Assembly: GCA_937863685.1 (NCBI GenBank) | Contig: CALMGM010000013.1 | Coordinates: 1-64,000, forward strand | Length of the DNA: 64,000 nt | Direction: 5' to 3' | Origin: an uncultured bacterium | GTDB taxonomy: Bacteria > Edwardsbacteria > AC1 > EtOH8 | Shown: piece after piece, positions 57,914 to 64,000 of the stretch | Layout: every line of letters starts with the position of its first letter | How positions within the stretch are numbered: position 1 is the first letter of the stretch | Translations under genes and position numbers: made by a program | The notes under the pieces: generated by a model | The model's input: only the letters and a program-made list of their open reading frames with translations | What the model was told of the DNA's origin: nothing | Databases searched by the model: none

Positions 57914-58825
57914 TCACGCAAACTTGGCGGTCAGCAGGTTCTTGTCCGTTATCACTCTTTTCTGTTTGTCGAAATCCTTGCGTAGAAATTTCGGCAAGGC
58001 GAACATGCTTAAATGGGTGATGCCGTCATAGTACTCCAGCTTTTTAAACCCCCGCTTTTTAATCAGGGTATCGATCTGAACCGGAGAATAGACCAAGGGG
58101 TCGGCGCCTTTGGAGCCCAGAATGAATCCCCAGGGCAGGCCGAAGGAGGGAATTACCACTTGATAAATCCTGGTGACCGGAAAGGCGCTGGAAATGGTGC
58201 GGGCTATGGAGGTCAGCATCTGGGTGTCGCCGCTGCGGGTGGTGCCGGCCTGCAGGGTTATCAGGCCCTGCGGGGAAAGCCGCCGGTTCAGCAATTGATA
58301 GAACTCCCGGGTGTAAAGCTTGAACGAAGGCCCGCCTTCAATGGGCTCGGTCAGATCGATGATTATCACATCGAATGTCTCCCTGGTTTTCTCCAAGTAA
58401 GCCCGGGCATCCATGTAAAACACCTTGGAGCGACGATCCTTGAAAGCCCCACCGGCCCATTGCGGCAACTCCCTCTTACAGAACTCCACCAACTCCTTAT
58501 CGATATCCACCATCGTCACCTGCTTGACCGATTTGTGCTTCAGGATATCGCGCAGGGTCTCGCCCTCGCCGCCGCCCACGATCATCACCTTCCGGGGATC
58601 GGGATGAAGCAGCAGCGGGGGATGCACCAGGGCCTCATGATAGATGAAGGAATCCCGCTCCGAACTCTGCATCCTTTCGTCCAGGAACAGGCAGCGGCCG
58701 TAATTATGGGTATCCACGATGTCTATTTTCTGGTATTTGGTCTGGGTGCTGACCACTGTCTTTTTAACACCGTGCAGATGGATCTCGTCTATCCAGTGTT
58801 CCAGGTAATAATTGCTGACAGGCAT
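57914..58825 (-). CDS. speE: Polyamine aminopropyltransferase (spermidine synthase)
   Basis: A 303-residue SpeE: TQTKYQKIDIVDTHNYGRCL, FLDERMQSSERDSFIYHEAL, VMIVGGGEGETLRDILKHKS (GGGxGxxxR), VTMVDIDKELVEFCKRELPQ (decarboxylated SAM binding), DVIIIDLTEPIEGG and LTPQGL-like RRLSPQGLITLQAG. It transfers the aminopropyl group to putrescine or another amine. GGAGGAAGAA precedes the ATG, and a strong promoter lies about 50 bases upstream; the decarboxylase follows in the same direction. Confidence 0.95.
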   Translation of the reverse strand: MPVSNYYLEHWIDEIHLHGVKKTVVSTQTKYQKIDIVDTHNYGRCLFLDERMQSSERDSFIYHEALVHPPLLLHPDPRKVMIVGGGEGETLRDILKHKSVKQVTMVDIDKELVEFCKRELPQWAGGAFKDRRSKVFYMDARAYLEKTRETFDVIIIDLTEPIEGGPSFKLYTREFYQLLNRRLSPQGLITLQAGTTRSGDTQMLTSIARTISSAFPVTRIYQVVIPSFGLPWGFILGSKGADPLVYSPVQIDTLIKKRGFKKLEYYDGITHLSMFALPKFLRKDFDKQKRVITDKNLLTAKFA

Positions 58826-58872
58826 TTCTTCCTCCGTTTTGTAGTCTGATTAAGGGGATGTTTAACTTAAGC

Positions 58873-58902
58873 ATTATACAATATATTCCCATATCTATTC
58901 AA
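58873..58902 (-). promoter_or_regulatory. Promoter of speE and the decarboxylase
   Basis: Minus-strand TTGAAT (58897-58902) and a perfect TATAAT (58873-58878), 18 bases apart; leader of about 40 bases. Confidence 0.68.
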
Positions 58903-58971
58903 TCCATAAAAACATATGGATGAAAAAAGCGGCCCCTGGGTGGCGGGGTCGCAATTGAGAAGATCTATCGC

Positions 58972-61641
58972 TTAGAACATGTCTATGAATTTTTCAACCA
59001 AAAATGAATCGAACTGGGTTCCGGCAAATTTTTCCAGCTCGGTCACAGCTTCCTCATGACTCATAGCCTTGCTATGCGGCCGGTCTCTGGTCATGGCCTC
59101 ATAGGCTTCGGTGATGGCCAGCATCCGGCATTCCAGGGGAATATCCCCGCCGGACAAACCCAGGGGATATCCCTGCCCGTTCCACCATTCATGGTGTTTC
59201 AGGATCAGGTCGGCCACCGGGATCAGGTCCGGGGAAAACAGGGCCACGTGATAACCTATCTCGCAATGCCTTTTCATTTCGGCCAGCTCCAGAGGTTCCA
59301 GCGATTTTGATTTCAACAGTATCTTATCCGATATCCCGATCTTGCCGACATCGGAGAAACGGGCCAGCAGCTTCAGCTCTTTGATGTCGATCTCCGACAG
59401 CCCCATGGTCATGGCAAAATGGGTTATCAGATTCTCCAGCCGGGCCACCTTTCCTTCGGAGATAACGCCCCGGGTCTTGAGGGCCTTGATGAAGTTCTGT
59501 ATCAGCAGATCATGGTTGTCCAGCTTCTGCCGGTACATTATATTATCGGCCTCCTTGAAAAGGTCGGCCACGCTCACCGCATCATTACTGCGCTGGGTAT
59601 GGCCGATCGAGAGGCTCAAGGGAAGTTCGGGATTTTCGGCGTTGTAGGTGTGGATGGTATGTTTTATCCGGTGGCAGATGGAATCCAGATCGGCCGGACT
59701 GATCTCGGGCAGAAGTACGGCAAATTCATCGCCCCCCAGCCTGGCCACCAGGTCGCCCTTGCGGCAGGCATCGCGAATGATGCCGGAGACCGCCATCAGC
59801 AGGCCGTCCCCGGTCTTGTGGCCCATGATATCGTTGACCAGTTTCAGGCCGTCCACGTCGCACATGATCAGGCCCACCGAGTCTACCCGTTCCAGATCCA
59901 GCCGGCGCATCTCCTCCTCAAAGAAAGCCCGGTTATAGAGCCCGGTCAGTGGATCGTGCAGGCTGATATATTTGAGCTGATCCTCGGCCTTGCGCCGCTG
60001 CAGAGCGACCGACGCCTGGTTGGAGAAGGTTTCTATCAGACTGGGGTCAAAAGACTGGGCAGGGCTGAGCGCAATAATGGCGATATTGCCGAACAGCACA
60101 TCGCTGTGGCACAATCCTATGGTGAAGATGTTCTTTATGGACAGCAGGGATTCGATCTTGCTGCAGACCTTTTTGGATATTTTCTTAAAGGTAAGATCAT
60201 AGAGATCTATCGGGGCATCGACCACCTCGCCGGAGAGATAAGCCACCTTTGCTTCCTGGCTGATCTTGAAATCCATGCCTATCGGGTCTGCTTTGATAAG
60301 TTTCAAAATGGCATGGTAGTGCTCCTCTATCCCCAGGATATATTTTACCCGAAGCATATCCGATGATTCATTATAGGAGCTGGCAATCACTATGGCGTTC
60401 CCGGTTATCGATTTTATCTTCTCGGCGATATATTTGAAAAGATCCTGATCGGCAGGCATCCTGACAAAATCCATGGCCGTTTTGGACAGGAAATCCAGAT
60501 CGCCGGAGTATTTGCGCTGTTTTTCTTCCGCCCTCTTGCGGTCGGTGATCTTCCTCACGATGGCGATCACCTGGGAAGCCTGCAGGGGCAGCAGCCGGGC
60601 TTCATAGAAGTTCTCATCCTCGCCTTTGGTCAGTGAATATTCCGTGACCGTGAGCAAGCCATTTTTTCTTACCTCAAAAAGGGCCTGTTCGATGGTTCCG
60701 GAGGCAGGTTCCGGCAGAATGTCCCGGATCTTCTTCCCCAGGAATTTTTCGGGGGGAACCAGCAACTCTGAAAGCTGGCTGGTGTTGTAGTCCAGAATGG
60801 TGCCCTCATTGTCCAGCAGGAAGAACATATCGGGCAGGGCTTCAAATACCGCCTTAAGCTCCTGATGGGCCTTGCTGAGGCCCTCCTCGGCTGTTTTTCT
60901 GTCGGTTATATCCCTGGCGTTTATCACGATCCCGGATACATCTGGATCATTCAGCATATTGTTGGCAATAGCCTCGAAAAATCGCCAGCTCCCGTTCTTG
61001 TGCCTGGCCCTCACTTCGAAGGGCGGGGAAACACCGGGTGTCTTTTTCCTTTGCTCCAGGATGCTTCTGATGCCGGGGACATCGTCGGGATGGATGAAGT
61101 CCCTTCCCCCTTTGCCCAGATATTCCTCAGGCTTGTAGCCCAGAATATTATCGATGGAGGGTGAGCCATACTCAAAGACCCCCTGGCCGTCGACCACCAG
61201 TATGATATCCGAGCCGTTCTCGATCAGAAAACGAAAATGCTTTTCCTTGTCCTTCAGTTTGGAGACATTTCTATGCCTTTCTAGGGCTATCTCTATTGCC
61301 GCGATCAGCTCCCGTTCCTCGAAGGGCTTGATCAGATAGCCGTATGGTTCGGATTTTTTGACCCTGGCCAGGGTGTCGGGATCGGCATAGGCCGTCAGGT
61401 AGATCACCGGGATATTAAAAAGGGCATGGATCTTGTCAGCGGCCGAAATGCCGTCCATGCCCCCTTTTAAAACTATATCCATCAATACCAGATCCGGCTC
61501 GGTGTCATGGGCCTTTTCAATGGCCTCTTCGCCGGAGGCTACTGTGGCCAGCACCCGATATCCCAGCCTTTTCAGCCGTTTTTCGATGTCGGAGGCTACT
61601 ATCCGTTCATCCTCCACCACCAGTATTTGAGAATTCGGCAT
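58972..61641 (-). CDS. REC-PAS-PAS-GAF-GGDEF protein with degenerate HD-GYP domain
   Basis: An 889-residue signalling protein. REC (1-120: LVVEDERIVASDIEKRLKRL, LVLMDIVLKGGMDG, PYGYLIKPFEERE); PAS (about 138-255); PAS (about 262-375); GAF (about 385-545); GGDEF (about 560-720) with an intact ARLGGDEFAVLLPE site and the inhibitory RxxD (RKGD) five residues ahead; then an HD-GYP-like domain (738-889). In the latter HHE (816-818) and GYP (824-826) are kept, but the HD pair is SD (763-764) and the later metal aspartate site reads TEAYEAM. It probably makes cyclic-di-GMP and no longer degrades it. It may be phosphorylated by the adjacent histidine kinase. Confidence 0.93.
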   Translation of the reverse strand: MPNSQILVVEDERIVASDIEKRLKRLGYRVLATVASGEEAIEKAHDTEPDLVLMDIVLKGGMDGISAADKIHALFNIPVIYLTAYADPDTLARVKKSEPYGYLIKPFEERELIAAIEIALERHRNVSKLKDKEKHFRFLIENGSDIILVVDGQGVFEYGSPSIDNILGYKPEEYLGKGGRDFIHPDDVPGIRSILEQRKKTPGVSPPFEVRARHKNGSWRFFEAIANNMLNDPDVSGIVINARDITDRKTAEEGLSKAHQELKAVFEALPDMFFLLDNEGTILDYNTSQLSELLVPPEKFLGKKIRDILPEPASGTIEQALFEVRKNGLLTVTEYSLTKGEDENFYEARLLPLQASQVIAIVRKITDRKRAEEKQRKYSGDLDFLSKTAMDFVRMPADQDLFKYIAEKIKSITGNAIVIASSYNESSDMLRVKYILGIEEHYHAILKLIKADPIGMDFKISQEAKVAYLSGEVVDAPIDLYDLTFKKISKKVCSKIESLLSIKNIFTIGLCHSDVLFGNIAIIALSPAQSFDPSLIETFSNQASVALQRRKAEDQLKYISLHDPLTGLYNRAFFEEEMRRLDLERVDSVGLIMCDVDGLKLVNDIMGHKTGDGLLMAVSGIIRDACRKGDLVARLGGDEFAVLLPEISPADLDSICHRIKHTIHTYNAENPELPLSLSIGHTQRSNDAVSVADLFKEADNIMYRQKLDNHDLLIQNFIKALKTRGVISEGKVARLENLITHFAMTMGLSEIDIKELKLLARFSDVGKIGISDKILLKSKSLEPLELAEMKRHCEIGYHVALFSPDLIPVADLILKHHEWWNGQGYPLGLSGGDIPLECRMLAITEAYEAMTRDRPHSKAMSHEEAVTELEKFAGTQFDSFLVEKFIDMF

Positions 61642-61871
61642 GATCGTTGTCCTATTGAAGAGGTATTTTTATTCGCTGGATATAATATTTTATACCGGTA
61701 TTGCCTATCTTTATAACATGATCCTTTAAACCTGATGATAAAATTTAATTATTATCTTGTTAAACCCTTCTTGGTTAAAAGGTTAAACTTAAAACAATGA
61801 TCGATCTATATCACTTAATTATTCTCAACCTTATTAATATTGCATTTTTAATACCAAGGCCGGTGATATCT

Positions 61872-62270
61872 TCATTTATGGCCATTGTTTTGGAATATTG
61901 CTTTGACCCGCTTCACCAGATCCGGCGGGGAAAAAGGTTTGCAGATATACTCTATGGCATTCTCCTTGATGGCGGCCATGCGGTCGCCGGGATCTGTTTT
62001 AGCCGTCAGCATGGCAATGGGGATGGTGGCCGAAAAATCCATGACCTTCAGGATCTTGATCAGCTCCATGCCGTCCAGCTCCGGCATCATGATATCCAGC
62101 AATATCAGGTCCGGCTTGGTATGGTACAGCATCTGCAGGGCTTCATGCCCCGAAAGAGCCGTTATCACCGTATAACCGGCCTCCTCCAGGACCATTTTAA
62201 CCAGTCCCAATATATCCTCCTCGTCATCCACCGCTAAAATGACCGACTTGCCGGAAGCATCCGGAGACAT
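61872..62270 (-). CDS. Single-domain response regulator
   Basis: A 132-residue receiver domain without an output domain: VILAVDDEEDILGLVKMVLE (acidic pair), PDLILLDIMMPELDGMELIK (phospho-Asp), IPIAMLTAKTDPGDRMAAIK (Thr) and EYICKPFSPPDLVKRVKAIF (Lys). GGGGGAGGAG precedes the ATG. It lies 18 bases after the histidine kinase and is probably its direct partner or a relay. The 230-base interval 61642-61871 below it is A+T-rich; I see no gene there. Confidence 0.95.
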   Translation of the reverse strand: MSPDASGKSVILAVDDEEDILGLVKMVLEEAGYTVITALSGHEALQMLYHTKPDLILLDIMMPELDGMELIKILKVMDFSATIPIAMLTAKTDPGDRMAAIKENAIEYICKPFSPPDLVKRVKAIFQNNGHK

Positions 62271-62288
62271 CTCCTCCCCCTTCTTATA

Positions 62289-63788
62289 TTATTCCAATGG
62301 CAGATTGAAAACGAATTGGCTTCCCTGGCCCGGGAGGCTGCTGACCTCTATGGCGCTGTGATGGGCATCCAGGATCGATTTGACTATGGCCAGACCCAGC
62401 CCCACCCCCCCGTATTTTCTGGTCGAAGAGCCGTCCAGTTGGTGGAACCTCTCAAATATTCTGGGCACCGATTCCTGGGGTATCCCGACTCCGCTGTCCG
62501 ACACCTCGATCCTGACCATCCCCGCCCCGTCAGCCTGGGCCTTAAGTTTTATATGACCCCGGGGGGTGAATTTCAGGGCGTTCATGACCAGGTTGTCGAT
62601 CACCTGCAGGATCCGGTCCCGGTCGCCGATGACATTAAGCTTTTCGGGGGCTTCGATGACGATCTCCAGTTTCTTCTTGTCCAGCTCCGCCTGATAATTG
62701 GCGGCCGTCTCGTCCAAAAGCGCCCGGATATCAAAAGGATGCTGCTCCACCGTAAAATGCCCTGATTCTATGGTGATAAAATCGAGCAGGTCCTTTATCT
62801 GTCTGGTCAGCCGCTTGATGTTCCTTCTCATCACTTCGATACCCTTGCGCTGGGTCTCGGTCAGGGGCCCCAACTTTTCCATGGCCAGATAATCAGCATA
62901 ACCCGAAATGGTGGTCAGGGGGGTCTTGAGTTCATGCGAAACATTGGCTATAAAATTGCTCTTCAGCCGGTCCAACTCCATTAATTCGGCGTTGGCCTGG
63001 GACAGCCGGTCGTATGATTCGGACAGGGCCTCCAGGTTGTATTTAAGCTGTTTGGCCATGATGTTGAAATTATCGGCCAGGGAGCCGATCTCATCATCGG
63101 TTTTGACATTCACTTCTTTATCGAGCTTTCCGGCCCCGATATCCCGGGCGGCGATGGTGAGCTGGCTTATGGGATCGGTGATGCTTCGGGCCATGAAATA
63201 AGCCATGACACTTCCCAGCAGGACGAACAATAATCCGGTTATCAAAACCTGGCTCAAACTGCTTTGGATCAGATATCCCAGGGCCGCGAAAGAGCCAACG
63301 AATCTTACCGATAATCTGTGTCGCCCCCATTCTTCGATATAGGGCATGACCACCGAAATGGCTTCCCTGTTATCGGCGGTGTTGATTATTTTATAACTCA
63401 GATCCAGCCTTTTCACCCTCTCCATAAGGCCGGGTTCGTAAAATTCCGGTTTCCTGTGGGTGGATGAATATTCAATATCCATTTGACGGGAATCGAATTT
63501 AACTTCGCCGTTGACGTCAATTATCTGGATTTCGGTGATATTGCCGTTCATCCTCAGAAAATTGGCCAGAATGCCCCTGAATTTGAAATAACCGGAGGTA
63601 TAATAAATATAATAGCTCTGACAGATGGGGGCCACGGTCAGCTGGGCAAAGGCAATGACCCCGTCCTGTATCTCGTTTTTCAGCTGCTCCCGCCTGGTCA
63701 GCACTGAAACCAGCGAATACACTGTGATAATTATTATCACCAGCAGGCTGGCGGCAATGGCCAGTTTTATTTTAAGGCTTTTAAACAT
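62289..63788 (-). CDS. Membrane sensor histidine kinase
   Basis: A 499-residue kinase: a membrane span (about 9-31), a periplasmic sensor region of about 140 residues (CQSYYIYYTSGYFKFRGILA, IQIIDVNGEVKFDSRQMDIE), a second span (about 175-200), HAMP (ARSITDPISQLTIAARDIGA), HisKA (NFIANVSHELKTPLTTISGY, phospho-His in SHELKTP) and HATPase (VIDNLVMNALKFTP, VSDSGVGIP, GVGLGLAIVKSIL). All boxes H, N, G1 and G2 are intact. It is preceded 30 bases upstream by a substrate-binding-protein gene and followed by the receiver gene. Confidence 0.96.
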   Translation of the reverse strand: MFKSLKIKLAIAASLLVIIIITVYSLVSVLTRREQLKNEIQDGVIAFAQLTVAPICQSYYIYYTSGYFKFRGILANFLRMNGNITEIQIIDVNGEVKFDSRQMDIEYSSTHRKPEFYEPGLMERVKRLDLSYKIINTADNREAISVVMPYIEEWGRHRLSVRFVGSFAALGYLIQSSLSQVLITGLLFVLLGSVMAYFMARSITDPISQLTIAARDIGAGKLDKEVNVKTDDEIGSLADNFNIMAKQLKYNLEALSESYDRLSQANAELMELDRLKSNFIANVSHELKTPLTTISGYADYLAMEKLGPLTETQRKGIEVMRRNIKRLTRQIKDLLDFITIESGHFTVEQHPFDIRALLDETAANYQAELDKKKLEIVIEAPEKLNVIGDRDRILQVIDNLVMNALKFTPRGHIKLKAQADGAGMVRIEVSDSGVGIPQESVPRIFERFHQLDGSSTRKYGGVGLGLAIVKSILDAHHSAIEVSSLPGQGSQFVFNLPLE

Positions 63789-63818
63789 TATATATCCTGA
63801 TGCCGATAGGCGATCGCC

Positions 63819-64000
63819 TTATAATTTATAATATATTTCGTACACTTTGATCCTTCCGTCCTGACGGGGCAGGAAAACGATGTTTCGGTCCAGACCATAT
63901 ATCCGGTTCCTGGCAAAGATGGGAATAAAGGGATAGTCCGACATGGCCAGTTCCATGGCCTGTTTTAAAAACTCTATCCTCTCTTTGTTGTCCAGCACTT
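63819..64000 (-). CDS. Extracellular solute-binding protein, family 5, C-terminus (cut by window edge)
   Basis: Sixty codons are visible before the right edge. The translation runs VLDNKERIEFLKQAMELAMS, DYPFIPIFARNRIYGLDRNI, VFLPRQDGRIKVYEIYYKL and stops. This matches the end of oligopeptide/nickel-type binding proteins (DxPxIPLF...YGL...PRxDGxIxvyE). Such periplasmic proteins deliver ligands to ABC transporters or sensor kinases. It lies 30 bases upstream of the histidine kinase in the same direction. The assignment rests on this short tail. Confidence 0.7.
   Translation of the reverse strand, partial: VLDNKERIEFLKQAMELAMSDYPFIPIFARNRIYGLDRNIVFLPRQDGRIKVYEIYYKL

Overview
The window comes from an uncultivated-looking, diderm, moderately G+C-rich bacterium. 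Evidence for two membranes is an OmpA-family outer-membrane protein, several lipoproteins with lipobox cysteines, and two secreted proteins ending in type IX/FlgD-like C-terminal sorting domains. It runs on a V/A-type ATPase rather than (visibly) an F-type enzyme. This mix is typical of FCB-affiliated or neighbouring candidate phyla (Edwardsbacteria, WOR-3 or TA06-like lineages), but the sequence alone does not fix the phylum. Nearly all genes lie on the minus strand, so transcription runs from high to low coordinates.

Region 1-19.1 kb is one long V/A-ATPase locus. In transcription order it holds a TPR protein, a J-domain/TPR protein, a roadblock/LC7 protein, subunits H/G, I, K, E and C, then an unusual six-gene block (FN3/DUF6754-like membrane protein, three further membrane proteins, two small roadblock-like proteins), then subunits F, A and B (B cut by the left edge). 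The core has been interrupted twice: between F and A by lower-G+C cargo (a 14-repeat secreted protein, a formylglycine-generating-enzyme-like lipoprotein, a nucleotidyltransferase remnant) next to a second copy of the atpF 3' end; and between A and B by a DHH phosphoesterase and a very A+T-rich membrane protein.

Region 19.2-31.7 kb carries tRNA-Leu(GAG), RNase G/E, coaX, birA, a PilT-like ATPase with a tandem-domain partner, a ferritin-like protein, a molybdopterin oxidoreductase lipoprotein, an M6 metalloprotease, cyclic-nucleotide-binding and LysM proteins. Region 31.8-36.8 kb has alr-mazG on the plus strand, the ompA-like gene behind two tandem promoters, and tRNA-Glu and tRNA-Lys.

Region 36.9-52.9 kb is housekeeping: purA, clpX, a molybdenum-cofactor group (mogA/moaB, MOSC, moaC, moaA) joined to thiS/thiF-like genes, purM, argS, rsfS, a GlmU-type nucleotidyltransferase, and panD-panC-panB. 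It is peppered with three families of dispersed palindromic repeats; two small endonuclease genes (GIY-YIG and DUF559) each sit exactly between copies of such repeats.

Region 53-64 kb has a 623-residue orphan protein with a HAD phosphatase (plus strand), a DUF1858 protein, a 36-residue cysteine-rich protein, polyamine synthesis genes (arginine/lysine-type decarboxylase and speE), and a signalling cluster: a substrate-binding protein (cut by the right edge), a histidine kinase, a receiver protein, and an 889-residue REC-PAS-PAS-GAF-GGDEF protein with a degenerate HD-GYP domain.
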